The translations under genes were made by a program, and so were the position numbers. The notes below the pieces were generated by a model. It did no database searches. It worked only from the letters and a program-made list of their open reading frames with translations, and was not told where the DNA came from. This document shows positions 30,738 to 43,888 of a stretch of 64,000 bases of DNA, piece by piece (within the stretch, counting starts at the first letter, position 1; each line of letters begins with the position of its first letter). Where the stretch lies: assembly GCA_001600455.1 (NCBI GenBank), contig BCKC01000001.1, positions 3,932,441-3,996,440 of the forward strand. The letters are read 5' to 3'. Source of the stretch: Endocalyx cinctus (lineage: Eukaryota > Ascomycota > Sordariomycetes > Amphisphaeriales > Apiosporaceae).

Positions 30738-33318
30738 TCATATGTTTAGAGTTTGAGAATCGTGACTCTCCTCGTGTGGATAATCGAATTTATCCATCGG
30801 GAATTCGTCTTCGGGCGTTCGAATGCCAATGCCGCTATCATCGTGATTTGCCGAAGAGAGGAGCGAATCTTGGCCAGCCGTTTCTGACCGAGACGGGAAC
30901 GGTGCACGATTGGGCTGGGACTGCGATATTTGCGACATGTTCGTATCGTCCACGCCGTTACTTAGCTGACTATCGTCTTGAACCCCAGACGCATGTTTAA
31001 ATATGCTTGACGTCGGAAGCGGAGAAGAATTTTTGGAGAGCATGAAGCCTCCAAGTTCAGCAAGGAATGAAATCATCTCATCGATCCAGCATTTCGTTAC
31101 CCACCACGAGCCGAAGCTCTTACCCCCGGCAATGGTAATATCTCGCATCACCTCGGTCCCTACTCTTTGTACGCACAAAACAATATCGGATGCAGTTGCG
31201 TAGGGAAATCTCGTGGGCAATGAACGAAGAAACCTAACCCATCTATCCAACATCGTCTCCGCGTGTTGGCCATCTTGCCCTTCAGACTCGACATCGCGAT
31301 TTCTTCGTGCATCGATATCCCCATACAGTGTTTGACATTCAATCTCCCAGGGAACATTGACTGGGTCAAGCAGATGCCGAATTTCGTCTAACAATAGACT
31401 AACGACGTCATCCATGCCCCTAGTGGGTACGCACTCGGCAACTTTACGAAGTCGTACCATAGAAATCCAGTCAATATACATCTGATCTCTATTCGCCGGA
31501 TTAGACAGCATGTTCGCCGCAGCGTGCGCCGTGAGATTGACCCGCAGTGCGCGGTCCAAGAGGCCGGCGAAAATTGTTGCCGGAGCTTCTTTAGCCTGAA
31601 CGACATGTCGTGGCTGACCGTGAAAGGAGTCGCGAATATGCGGTATTAATTTTTCCGAGATATTCCGTAACGTATCGAGTACCGACTTCGGAATGACGGT
31701 AAGAGGCAGGCTCGAAATAATCTGCATCATCTTCTGGTATAGCACGAAATCACATTCTTCAATCCACGGTGCGAGACTCGGGTTGAAGAAGAGTTTCTGG
31801 ACAGGCATCGTGAGAGTGCCCTGAAAAGAGGTAAAGAGATGGAAAAAACTCTTTTCCTTGCAATAACGAATGCTCTCAATAAGTGAAGTACAATGGGATC
31901 GGTATAACGCCGATAGAGAAATGGCCGCGTCGGGATCGGTTCCGTTGGGTAAGAATGGTTCGATCCGCGGTAAGACGAGAGGCTCGGACTGGTTGAACGA
32001 CCCTAAGCCTTCGGGTTGCAGAGACAGGCGTACCGGAGTCTTCAGCGTAGAACTAGGCGAGTGAAGCTGGTCGATGCGGCCAATATCAGGCTGATTATAA
32101 AGGCTGTGTATGTCGACGCGTGATGAATTCGTGGTCAAATCAGGCTCCGTCGACGGCAGATTCTGAGGTGATGGGACTTGCGGTCTCTCAATATTGAGTG
32201 CAGGTGACTGAGAATGAGTGGTCCTGAGAAATGTAAGTTTAGAGTAAAACAAAGGGCGAGTGGTAGAACGCGTACCTGGCAGTCTGAACAAGAGAAGAGG
32301 GTTCTGCGATCGGCAGTGCAGGTTGCAGCTCGGGCTCTCTGAGTCCAGGCTGGTCATCTACCAAGTTAAAATTAACGTAGTGATATTTAGACTCTCCGCG
32401 GACACCGAGCCGCCGTGTTTTTAGACCTGGAAAGAGCACGCGAACTAATTTTCCAAAACTCGCGGGGTTCAAGACTGTGATTCTCTCGTTCGCGCAGCGA
32501 GACGCGTAATTGGCGTAGACTCGCCCGCGGGGTACGGACCCTTTTCCCTTAGAGCAAACTTGATTTATCCTTCGATTTTAGTCAGCAACGGCTTAGCCAA
32601 GCTAAGAAAGGGGAAATAAAACAGTTCGCAACGGCTTCACATACCACAGCATAGCAAAAACCTGGCGGGTTCGCTCAGAGTTAGGGCCTCGCTCGTTCCC
32701 GTGCAGCTCTTTCGCGACATCCTGTAATTTACGGTCTTTATTGGAGTGAAAAAGCTGGCGCATTTCAAGTTCATTGTTGGCACTCGTCCGTGACGACGTC
32801 GGTTTATTTGTAGCGGCGAGCGAGGCAATTGTTTCGCCCTCGTCAAGGTCGTCGCGATCCAGCATCTGGCTGTCGGCATCGGTAAAGCTTGCATTCCCAA
32901 CAAAGGATTCAGCTGACATTTGGTGGTGTAATCCGATATGTTGGCCTGGGTGATGATGATGATGGGGAGGAAAAGACATAGAAGCTCCCATAGAACTCTG
33001 CATGGTTGAGTCCATCGGGAAAGACTGTGCAGGCTGCATCTGAGTCGCAGGGCGAAGAATCATGTCTTCAGCAGACATTTGGTGGTGTTGATGCGGTTGT
33101 TGTGGTTGCGGGCGCCCTGCAGGTATGGTCTTGGCATGAGCCTGCAGACCGTTGTGATTACTCGTGGCCCATTGATCCTGAAAAATGTGATGTTGAGGGT
33201 TTTGAGGATGCGGGGGAACAGAGAGGCCTGGTTCGATTCCCGGCTGAGTAGCAATACTGTGGGCAGAGGCAGTTGAGGCTCTCGACTGTGTTCGCTTTCT
33301 TGGTTGACGCTGCGACAT
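30738..33318 (-). CDS. RFX1: RFX-family winged-helix transcription factor
   Basis: Three exons (32645-33318, 32276-32569, 30738-32223) give 817 residues. Splicing at GTATGT and GTACGC restores QVFAMLWINQVCSKGKG and QTARTTHSQSP. The DNA-binding domain (about 185-293) contains SERTRQVFAMLW, GRVYANYASRC, SFGKLVRVLFPGLKTRRLGVRGESKYHY and is a strong RFX match. The N-terminus is Gln/His-rich (HHHHH near 116) with a repeated HHQMSAE; the C-terminal half (about 430-700) is an RFX-type dimerisation region. RFX factors bind X-box inverted repeats. In fungi they include Crt1/Rfx1, which represses DNA-damage-inducible genes, and CPCR1-type regulators of development and secondary metabolism. The start at 33318 is the first ATG in frame; the frame extends to a TTG at 33366 next to an acceptor-like ACTAG, so a 5' exon may exist. 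Confidence 0.92.
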
Positions 33319-35347
33319 TGCGCTGACTTCGGGAGGCTGGGATTCTGCGCGACTAGTATTAGACAAATAATTGAATTACAAGAAAATAAACATAATATAA
33401 TTGTTTTGAAATTGTTTATATCATTTTTTCTTAATAATATAAAAGTAAACAGTTGAGAGAAACATACCAACGTCCATAAGCACGAGGGTTGTTTACCCCA
33501 AATTTACCAAGATGCGACCACAATAAACACAGGTAAAAGCGAGTCTGACAACAAGTAATGTATATGAAAAAAAAAAAAATAGCAGAAAAAGACTTAGCAA
33601 ACAAATAAAAAAAAAAGAATAAAATATCAAGTAAAATAAACAAAGAATTAATTACCAGATGCTTAATGCATCAGTATCAAAACTTTTGACGCTGCAATAC
33701 TTTTCACCTTTTGGTATAGGGAAATTAGCTGTGATGTTGAGACTAGAAAAAAAAAAACAGAAAGAAAAGAAGAGGAACAAACAATAGAAAACTCTCGTCA
33801 GGGCAACCAAGAATTGCGGGAACAGGTAATGTAAAGGAGGGTGGGAATTTATTTTAGCGAGCAACAGTGCGTGAATACAAAATATTACGGGCAGACGGGA
33901 AACATGAAGACTGTTGGTACCAATATTTTAGTGGCAGACTGTGCAAAGCGCGTTGCAGAGATACTGTTTTGATGTATTTGTTGTGGCTGGATTTAGTTTA
34001 ATCTCGAAAAATATTAGACTCTTGTTATTAAGCTATACTGCACAGTAGTGAGTACACAACGTTAGTGTAATAAACTAACGGACTCTAATCACGTAACATG
34101 CCGACCTATATTTACTTATAGCGTACATATAATAAGGGTAACTTCCAATTATACATAGTATACCTACTTACGTATAGGTAGGTAAATAAGTAATTATCCG
34201 ATATACTGTATTAACAAAGAGATTGACTCAAAAGAAAAAGAAAGAAAGGGAAAAAAAAAAAGAACATATTAATTACAGTACAATATACAGGATTGGTATT
34301 TTCGAGTAACAACAACAATCTCCGATATGCATATATGCTTACTTGCACTAGTACTAGATAGTAGTTCCAAATCCAAATATAGCAGAGTAGAATCCAGATA
34401 GTGGCCAGTATGTGTACACTACTTCCAAGTATCTCAGATAAAATCCACCGCTGCCTTACCTCGGTAATATATGTTCTATAATGTACTATGATACCAATAA
34501 ATGCTCGGTGTACTTGTTATTTAGTATAGTAATATTCAGGATTTACCAAATAAATCACTCGATAGCTATACCAGTTATTGTCGTCTCTCCGGATAAACAT
34601 ACGTAAGATACTATTATACCTAGATATCCGTGAGTGTCAGTACTATGAAATGTTCTCAACCCTAAACCAGAATTATGTGGCGGGTGAAATTTAGAAAGAA
34701 ATTTCGAAATTTGTACGAGTAGTGTAAGAATTATGAAACAAGGGAATCTTTCTAGGTGGGGGTTTATGAGTTTTGCTGACAAACATCTATGATCATGAAA
34801 AAGCTGCGATAGGTCCGATTCAGTTCGACTCGGGGTGAGCATTGACGTTGTCAGCTGCACAAAATTCACTATTCCGTCATTGTTCTTCTCCGAGTAGATA
34901 TTCTACTGTAGTGTACATGTAGTATGTACACCTAACGTATGCAGCTTAGTTGCGGTGCCGCAGCTGTCCTGTTATCTAATACGTAGACTTTCCCTTCCCA
35001 CAAACTGTCAGACCATCCATCTTTCAAGAACTTTTCAGCTTTTTTAGAGAGAGAGAGAGAGAAAAAAAAAAAAAAAGAGAACAAAACTTGGAAGTTATTA
35101 TATAGTATATTCATCTACGTTTCAATATCATTCAACCTCACTTTATATTTCGTCAGTTAGATATCTTTATCTCTATAGTGCGTCAAGCCCTCAATATTTC
35201 CTTAATTCCTTCAACTTAGAGTTTTACTTTCTCGCGAAACGGAAAGGTGGCATTTCGACTAACCCTAAAACCACAGTTATCTCCCCGTCGCTGTAAAATC
35301 CTATATTACACTTTAACCCGAAATCCAAAAGGAAAAAAATAGTCAAG
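33319..35347. other. Divergent spacer between RFX1 and YOP1
   Basis: Two kilobases of AT-rich DNA that should contain both promoters and perhaps a 5' exon of the RFX gene. An (AG)8 plus A15 tract lies at 35046-35076. GGTAGGTA/TACCTA-like words occur near 34160-34185. No gene seen. Confidence 0.55.
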
Positions 35348-36152
35348 ATGTCTGCTCAGGACCGTGTTCAGCATTATATCACCCAACTCGACCGCGAGGT
35401 ATGCTTCTCGTCAAGTTCAATTCTTTGTCCCGCGTCCCAACCCCGCGCTATCAATAACCTCTACTACCACTATGGATACCCTGCGCGGGGACTGACCTAG
35501 ATATGCGATGTATAGTTGTCCAAATACCCTGCTCTCAACAACCTCGAGAAGCAAACCTCCGTTCCTAAGGTCTATGCCGTCATCGGTGTCGCTACTCTTT
35601 ACTTCTTTTTCATTGTCTTTAATCTCGCTGGTCAACTCTTGACCAACTTTGCTGGCTTCGTCGTGCCGGGTTACTACTCGATGGCTGCCTTATTCAGCCC
35701 TTCCAAGGCCGACGATACTCAATGGTTGACTGTAAGTTTCGGTGTTTATGATACGTAAAATAATGATATCTGATAACTGACTTTGTGTAGTACTGGGTTG
35801 TCTTCGCCCTCTTCTCGTAAGCGGATATCTGGCGAATCTCTTACTCAAGGTCTTGCGTCACTAACCTACGTCATAGTGTTGTTGAGAGCGCTCTCAGCGT
35901 CGTCTACTGGTTCCCATTCTACTACACTTTCAAGTTTGTGTTCTTGCTCTGGCTTTCGCTGCCCATGTTCTCGTACGTACCTTAAATTAACCCCATCTTG
36001 TCACGATATATTACAAGTCTAACGAGGTGTATAGCGGCGCCCAACTTGTTTTCCGATCATTCGTCCAGCCGATGCTCGGCCGATACTTCACCGAGGGTTC
36101 GACTGCCTCTAACCTTCGCGCTAAGGCCGGTTCCGTAGGCAAGGACCAGTAA
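35348..36152 (+). CDS. YOP1: Yop1/DP1 (REEP5-like) ER membrane-shaping protein
   Basis: Five exons (35348-35398, 35516-35731, 35791-35816, 35877-35972, 36035-36152) give 168 residues, the usual length for Yop1. Introns are short GT-AG; intron 3 has a CACTAAC branch site. The protein starts MSAQDRVQHYITQLDRELSKYPALNNLEKQT. The TB2/DP1/HVA22 core has hairpin membrane segments around YAVIGVATLYFFFIVFNL and AGFVVPGYYSMAAL, then QWLTYWVVFALFSVVESAL and YYTFKFVFLLWLSLP. Yop1 wedges into the outer leaflet and, with reticulons, keeps ER tubules curved; it also binds Yip1-type Rab partners. A 26-base third exon is the only unusual point. Confidence 0.95.
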
Positions 36153-38848
36153 ATTGTCAACCTCGACAGACGACCCACAAGCATGCAGACGATGATGTTG
36201 AAGTTGGGCGAACTTAAGACACATTTATGCACGCTGATAGCTCAAGTTTTTGGGTCGTCACATGCCCTTAAATTTTATTTTTAATTTTCTTTGGGGCGAA
36301 GAGAAGTTGGGAGCGATAATTTCGGTCCAAACAATACACCATGAAGTATAACGGAGGAATCTCCAACTACAAGTTATCATGCTGTAGGACGTTTTACTTT
36401 GCTAGTTTACTATCGTGGGAACAATGACTTTGGTATGGATGGTGGGATGGTGGGATGGTGGGATGGCGGAAGGATGACGACTTTATACGTACGATTGAGA
36501 CGAACTATGAATCCCGCACGATGTTGTGTCTCGTATATGTATAGCTGTTACTCGAAATGTGATTATGAGTCCCATATAGGAATGAGATGCAAGTATAGGA
36601 GGGAGGAATAAACTCTTGTATACCCACTAAATGTGCTTAACTATGAAGGTGATTCCGATTGTTTTGATATATCGGCCGCTACCGAATCATACTCATTCAA
36701 AAGTGCACTGTTGAGACTTTGTACAAGTTTATAGAATTGTTTGGATATCTAGATCGATCGATACATTTGAATGTCAAAGTCCTCGGCGTTCATATACCCA
36801 AAGACCATATCCTCTCTATGTAACATGTATAAATAAAACCATGTAAGTAGCTGAAACTATTGAGCGGGTAGTGTAGTAAATGCTAAACAACAGTTAGCTC
36901 CATGCTGACAGCTGTTTATTGTGTTTGACTTTATTTTGTTTACTTTTCGAAGGGAAGTAAGAGTGCTTGCTCAGTGAGTTGCCAATATCAGCAAGCTCAA
37001 CCATTACGTTGATTCTTCAAAACAAAGAGATCAACGAGTGAACAGGTTGAGCAAGATTCAGCTTACCTATTTCAAACTCATCACAGCAAAATAAAGGATA
37101 TACAGAATGGAAGATTGGGTTGATAAAATATTCTGGCTCACCTTAATCACTTGGAATATATTGAATTCGAAATATCGGCTCTTATTTATACTGATTGAAT
37201 CAATCACACACAAAGATCCGGACCCTCCTTTACATTGAAAATGAAAACGTAACATGTTAAAAGCAAAGAAGAGATTGCTCAAGTTTATAAATGTCCAAGC
37301 TTGCCTTTGGTCATCGTCGGTCATGGGTAAGCCAGCAGTTAAGGGCCCTCGTGACAATGGTTTTACTTAGCAAGGGATTTTAATAATAAAAAAGTTAGTC
37401 TCGACACACGCATCGGAGTCGCCAGTGGCGTAGAGTATTGGAGCTTCACTGGCGATGATTTGAGTTGGCGGTCTTGATATATAAATATAGAAAGAAAAGA
37501 AAGAGAAAGGAAATCAATAATTAATCTTTTTTATATATAAAAAAAAAAACCTAGAGAAAACTATTCGGGTCTCCATATTTAAAAAAAATACTCTATTTAC
37601 CGCTTTCCAGATTAAGTTAATAATGTTCATTTTTATTAAACTACCTGCTGATAACACTTTATATGGTATATCCACTACAAAGTATATGCCTAGGCACTTT
37701 GTACGATGAAAAATTAGAAGAGGTAGGCAAGGTGAGTGAGCCCTGAACTTCCACTTAGCGTTGTACTTACACTAGAACTAGAACTCAAGTAGCAACTAAG
37801 TACCGACTATATGTAAGTATTCAGGTAACTGGGCACTAAATAATACAAGGCCTTACTGCGTATTTACCTTTACCTCCTTTACTGTATTTACCGTACCGAT
37901 ACTCGGGTTTTATAGGCGTAGTTAGGTATTAGTACATACAGTAATAGTAGTATGCTTAGGTAGTTAGGTGCCTAAACTGCTAAACCTCCTTGGGCTTTTT
38001 ACTGGGGCTTTTTCGCGCTTTACCTAATTGTTAATTTTATACTGTAAGAAATTCTAGTATATTTTCTATTTTGTAGTAGATTAAAAAAAAAAAAGTATCC
38101 TCCAATAAAAGATCTTACTTTAATACCAAATTTACATATTTTCAAAAACTTCACAGGAATTATACAAAAAGTGAAAAAGAAAGAAAAAAAAATATTCCAT
38201 ACTTCTCTCCAGTATAATTTCACCCTTCATCCTCATCACCTTGTTCTTCATCAATTATATTGTAGTTGACTTATTCTATCACCTCTCTTAATCTTGTCAT
38301 TTTCTACGTAGCTTTGCTATAATTGTAACTCTATTTCTTGTTAGAAATCCTCGAGCACACGAACTGACCATCTGCGATCTGCAATCTGCAACTTGCACTG
38401 ACATCACCGAACCATCTTCGATGACCGTATTCTCAAATATATATTCGAAATCATAAACTACATTTATACTGCTTACATCTTCTTGGTTTGCAGTTTTTTT
38501 CTGCTTAAGTCTTTTTTCCCCTCCGGCTGACATACAATTTTATACAATTATCAAGCCGAGGGTCTTTTTTTTTCGTTCCCACTCTCTTCTTCCCTGCACG
38601 GTCTAAGACAGGATATAAAATCTGTGACGGACGATTTACTTGAATTGAATCTACTCGAGAAAAAAAAAGGGTTAAGGGGGCTGTGATTTCGTGTAATTGG
38701 ATCCTAAACAGAGGAAGAAAGAAGTAACAAGAGAAAGCGTAAAAGAGAAAGAAGAAAAACATAAGAAGACGAAGGAGGAGAAGGTGAAACCGGTTAATAA
38801 TCCCCAGCGCACCACCCATCGTCAATTGTCGAGTCTTCAACCCTCGTC
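36153..38848. other. Intergenic spacer, no gene seen
   Basis: About 2.7 kb, mostly AT-rich with many homopolymers. Open frames (37067-37357, 38297-38533, 38505-38840) are low-complexity and unsupported. The last 100-200 bases should hold the promoter and 5' UTR of the cap-binding protein gene. Confidence 0.55.
36438..36468. repeat. (GATGGTGG)n tandem repeat
   Basis: About four units of an 8-base G-rich repeat, roughly 290 bases downstream of the YOP1 stop. Confidence 0.85.
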
Positions 38849-40057
38849 ATGGATAGGCAGGAATCCATATGGACTCGTCGTAATACCAAGTAAGTCCGCA
38901 CACGTATCGTCGTGTTCAACTTCAACAAGTTTACGAGGGGAAAATGGTCAACTAACGATATCTTCAACGTTTAAAATAGTCCCGGCAATCTTTCCCTGAC
39001 AACTCCCAATTCAAACGATAATTCTTCCTCCACACCACGAGACTTCTCATCACTCACACGAAGGAATGGCGCCGGCTCATCTCATGGCCGCTCCAACCCA
39101 TTCAACTCGACAACCCCGGGAGGTGGTTTAACTTCTCCTACCAGCGCCGGGGGTGCCAATCAATTCGGATTGGGCTCGGGCGCATTTGCATCATTTGGTT
39201 CGGCCAAGACTCCAAAGACCACTGGAAATCCGTTCGAGCAAGCGATAGGCGCCATCGGTGCCAAAACTCCGTCTACCGACAAGTCTTCGAGAGAGCCTTT
39301 AAGGACCACTTCTATTTCAAAGCCTTCTATGGGTTCAATATCCGAGCTCAGTACTGCAACGGCTTCCGCACCATCGGTACACCCCCTCAAAGACAACTGG
39401 GTATTCTGGTTCCGACCTCCGATCACAAAGGGAAACGGATATATCCAATATGATAAGACACTTCATGCCATGATGTCTGTCGGTACTTTGGAGGACTTCA
39501 TGGTGGCTTATTCTCATTTGAAACGACCATCTATGCTACCAACTGTTTCAGACTATCACCTTTTCAAGAAAGGTATCCGCCCAATATGGGAAGACGACGA
39601 AAATAAAAATGGTGGGAAGTGGATCCTGCGCTTGAAGAAGGGTGTAGCCGATCGTTACTATGAAGACCTCCTCATGGCGTGCGTAGGCCACGAATTCGGA
39701 GATGAATCCGAAGAGGTCTGTGGTGTGGTGCTGAGCATACGCAACGGTGAGGATGTGCTTAGTATCTGGACGCGCAGTACCGGGCAGAAAGTCCTCAAAA
39801 TTCGGTATGTGCCTCTTCCCCACCAATCTATTATATTTGATCAGCCAGATGACTAATATCGATACAGTGAGACGATGCGTCGTGTTCTCAGCTGCCCAAG
39901 TGAGACGCGCATAGAGTTCAAAAGTCACGACTCGAGCATGCAGCAACGTGTCGCGATTGAGGAGTCTCGTCGAGAAAAAGCTGCTCACAATCATCACAAT
40001 GACAAACGCACGGCCCACCAAAAGGGAAGACAGACGCAAGAAGAATCACGATCATAA
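38849..40057 (+). CDS. eIF4E-family cap-binding protein, 4EHP (class II)-like
   Basis: Three exons (38849-38889, 38980-39804, 39868-40057) give 351 residues. It starts MDRQESIWTRRNTN, followed by about 130 residues of Ser/Gly/Asn-rich linker. The eIF4E core begins at HPLKDNWVFWF (about 147) and includes YHLFKKGIRPIWEDDENKNGGKWILRL and EEVCGVVLSIR. The second cap-stacking Trp (IWEDD) is present. The other stacking position, Trp56 in canonical eIF4E, appears as Tyr in GNGYIQYDKTL, which defines class II (4EHP/eIF4E2). The conserved dorsal Trp (VEDFW) that binds eIF4G or 4E-BP peptides is Met here (LEDFM). Class II proteins bind the mRNA cap weakly and mostly repress translation. The C-terminus is charged and His/Gln-rich. 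Introns are GT-AG; intron 1 has a CAACTAAC branch site. Confidence 0.92.
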
Positions 40058-41769
40058 TGGAACAGTTCAATCGTGGTTTTCCCCAACTGGCGTCCACCAA
40101 AAGACTGTCATGAATAAGGGAAAACAAATTACCCATAGCATGTCGCAATGCTATATTATTTTCTAAACATGAATTTATATCATGCGAAATCAAGGCAGAG
40201 AACTTGAAAATGAGAATATGGACTGGGAACTCGAAAAATGAGCTTTGACGAACTATGTAGGGAGCTGGTTAGCCCCCCTTAATGATTCAGGGTCTATCAG
40301 GATGGGCAAGTCAGCATGCAGCAAATAAAGGAGGTCAGGGATATAGTGGCTGTGTCATATTACAGGTACAGCAAGACAATTGCACATATGGTGCATCACA
40401 CAGGGTGCGGTTGAGTCGTTATCGTCGCGGCTTCACAGTTCAGCGTTGAAAGCGGATGTTGTTTTCTCTTTTATCTGTTCTGTTCTGTTATAACGTACCA
40501 AAATAAGGCTCAGCGTGTGGGATTTCACAAAATAGGGGGCCTCGCTTGTTCCCTGTCTGTCTTTCTATGTTTGGGGGAATACCAAATCGTTTCTCGGCGG
40601 ATGAACTCCCGGGATTCGTACAGTTATTCTGATTTTTGCTTTCTTTGTATCTCGAATCCCTAGCATCATTGTACTGTAGCAAGAAATTCGCTGTACCATT
40701 ATCATCCAATCAAAAAATAAAACAAAACAAAGCCTGAGGAACAAAGTCTCTCATCTTAACGAACGGGTCAGGTCGCTCGGCCAATTATCTACCGAAAATA
40801 CGTTTCATGCAAGTGAAATATAAAAATCCAAAGCGGTAGGAGAGATGCGAATAGTAACCGGTCGTCTATGATAGTGTGTGTGTGTGTGAACGGTATTTAT
40901 GAAATGTAGAGCGAAGGTAAATATCAGTAGGAGACAGAACTCCAGATAGAGGGTTATAGGATATTTACCCGGGAAATAATTTACAGCACATGAACGGAAA
41001 TAACTTAAGTATATGCCCGGCTACCGCACACGATGAATTAAAAATGAATGTCACCAAGGAGACATTACGAATTTGTGCTGTTTGCAATACTGGTACATGA
41101 CCAATCGAATATACATATGCATTTTTCGCAAAGTCCACAGGTGTGAATAAAAAAGGAGGGAACGGGGTGGATTTTGAGAATCCAGCACTCATCAAACCCA
41201 TTAACTTTGTGTAATAATCAGAGGCTTGAAAAAAAGGGCGAAAGGTTTAGTTATTTGATGGCATGTTCTCATTTAACTATAAGTATCTATAACATCGCCT
41301 AACGACACTTGTCAAGGCTCGCCGGAGCATAGAAGTTCCTCAATTGTAAGATTTCCTCTCCATTTATCAACCAGTCAAGCATTCCAGTAACGCCTTGTCC
41401 CCTTTCCATACCATATCAACATATACGGCGACGCCGACTAACGCCTTTACAATGCCGTCATTTTTCTTTTTTCTTAACCCGTAAACCCTATTCCGTGCCG
41501 AGAAAAGGGGGGTGGTGAATGGTTTCATCAACCGATATTATATACAGTAATCTTTTATCATAACTCGCCTTGCTCCTGTCCAGCTTCTTCTCCTTTGTTC
41601 TCCTAAGCAATATGATATGTCATAACTAGCGAGTAAATCTTATCCGATACTCGTTTTAAATTCTGCAGCCATCCAACAGCAGATGGCCAGGTGAAGAAAC
41701 ATGATTCTTTTGGTCTGCGGGTTTCCCTCCCCCCCAAAAGAATCTATTATTACAGGAACGTGGTCCCGT
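40058..41769. other. Spacer between convergent genes
   Basis: 3'-3' spacer of 1.7 kb. Contains a short (GT)n near 40874-40887. Open frames at 40488-40709 and 40965-41201 are unsupported. Confidence 0.6.
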
Positions 41770-43888
41770 TTATCTCAGCAACCACGTCTTTTCTTTTTTT
41801 CCCGTAGCCGGGTTCTTGGTCGGTGACATTCCCCTATAAGCGGTCTTATCTAGAGTCACGCGTATCTGATGCTTGGTGCAAGAAGGAAACTTCTTCATCA
41901 ACAATTCAATCATAGTGACCTTGCTGAATGTCTTGAATTCCTCGCTTACGATAGCCTGCGTGAATTCTTCCAAGTATTCCTTGGGAATGAAGTCCTGCGG
42001 GTTCCGCAGTGCTGGGTCCGTCGCGGGCGGCCCCTTAAGGTGCGCTCCATCGACTGTATTAGGGGGGGCATGCAAATGGTCGGCCTTGGATCTTGCCGAG
42101 GGCCAGTATTCGGTAGAAAAAGGATCAATCGACGAGTTTTCCTGAAGGGTGCCTGTAAATCATGTCAGCTTAAATTATCATCATAGAGTACGATGCAATG
42201 TAAGACAATACAATAAAGCATGTTTGGACTCACCTAGAAGCAATACTAAACGATAGTTATAAGGGGTTTGGGAAGGGCCTCGTTGCTCAGCGTCTTCAAA
42301 GCAAATGCCGGTGCTGACAGGTCCGCCCTCGAATCCCGGACGACTTGCGATTCGAGGAATGTCCTCAGAATCGTCGAGAAAATCCGCCATCTCCTCATCA
42401 ATTTCATTATCGTCGTCCTCCTCTTCGGCGTCATCCAGGTCTTCACCATCTTCCCCATCTTCGCCTTCTACCCACTCTGCCTCTGAATCGTAGTCGTAAT
42501 TCAGAGGGAGGGATCTAGTGGTGGGCTTTCGTGTCAAACGGCGGAGCTTGTTTAGGGTTAGGTTCGCTGTGGCAGTTCCGATGTAAGGCGGTCGGACATC
42601 TTCGTGGAAGCGCAGATACTTCATCGGGATCACGCCAACCTGGCGCTGCGCGGTCTTCTCGAGCTTTTCTGTGCGCTCTTCAGCCTGGGCAGGGTTGCTT
42701 GAAAATGCCATCTCATACGGATCACCTTGCAGCTTCGCCATTATTGTCTTTACTGATGTCGTCACGATACCTCGGCGTTGGGTGAACGCAAACTCAAACG
42801 TCTTCTCGGCATTAAAGGGCAGCGGGTTGAATTCGCCTCGTTCACCTTGAATGTACTCGTCAAGGATTCGAGACTTTGCTTCCTTACTCTCTTCGTCCAT
42901 TCCGAAAGAGGGCGGTGCTAATGTAACATCCGGCTTGACGAAGAATGGTTTGAACACCTGCTCGTAGGCGGACTTACTGGATTCGGTTTCCTGCTTCGGT
43001 GGAACCGGAGTCGTAGGGTCACCGGGAGGCCTGGCTTGTGAAGAACCAGTACTCTTGGCTGGTGTAGTCGGAGTTGGCTTCTTGAAGAAAGCTGTGAACA
43101 TCCCTTGCTGCTTTTCTTTTTTGCGCTTCTCTGCTAACTCTGCCTCCTCTTTCGCTCGCTTCTTTGCTTCCTTCTCGGCATCTTTTTCAGCCTTTTCGGC
43201 ATCTTTAATTCGTTTCTTCTCCGCTCGCTCTTCATCCAAACGAGCCTTCTCGGCGGCCTTCGCTACCTTTGCAGCTTCCTTCTCCGCTAGCGATTTAGCC
43301 TTCTCCGCTAATATTTTAGCCTTCTCAGCATCGGCCGCATCTTTCTTCTGTTTCTTCTCAATTCGTTCTTGTTCTTTCTCGGCAGTCGTTAACTTTCGCT
43401 TCGTGGGTCGAGCGATCTTGCCTGCACTTGTGGCAGGTTTCGTCGCGTCTGAACCTTCAGTCTGAGAAGATGCACTAGTCTCGGGTTCGGAAGACTTGGG
43501 TTGTGTGAGCTTTGGTGAAGGCAAATCGGCGGCCGGACTCGATCTAGAATCGGTGAGACCAGCAGGACTGCTTTCAGGGATCGTCTCGTCCACGGTAATG
43601 GCAGGCGGAGGTATGAGATCTACAAATGACCGATGTGTTAAAGAGTGGTTCGGATGCGCGATGCCAAAAGATCAAAATATACTATAGTTTAAAAGAAACA
43701 TCGGGAAGATACTGTAATGACTTACTGTTTTCATGATTCATGGTTGAAGAAGGCATGTTGAGAGATTTCTGCAACACCAGATTCTCAGAATCGGAGGGTT
43801 TGCCACTATTGACGAATTGTTCGTGTGATCTTTTTCTCGAGGCGACCTCAGACTCCTGTATATTTACAGATAGATCAAACAGAGGCAT
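41770..43888 (-). CDS. CAC1: CAF-1 large subunit (Cac1/Rlf2, p150)
   Basis: Three exons (43726-43888, 42234-43619, 41770-42152) give 643 residues. A long Lys/Glu/Arg-rich coiled segment (KER, about 130-222) binds DNA. It is followed by QGMFTAFF, which fits the QxxhxxFF PCNA-interaction box and sits where yeast Cac1 has its PIP after the KER. The conserved MKYLRFHEDVRPPYIGTAT motif is near 385-400 and is followed by an acidic patch (EGEDGEDGEDLDDAEEEDDD, about 440-465) that contacts H3-H4. The C-terminus (YLEEFTQAIV...TKHQIRVTLDKTAYR) is the winged-helix DNA-binding domain. CAF-1 places new H3-H4 on replicated DNA in the nucleus. The protein begins MPLFDLSVNIQESEVASRKRSHEQF. All introns are GT-AG and the frame closes. 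Confidence 0.94.

Noticed and set aside
33230..33240. Perfect tRNA B-box (GGTTCGATTCC)
   Set aside because: It lies inside the RFX coding exon; the flanking bases do not form a T-stem, and no A-box or acceptor stem is in place.
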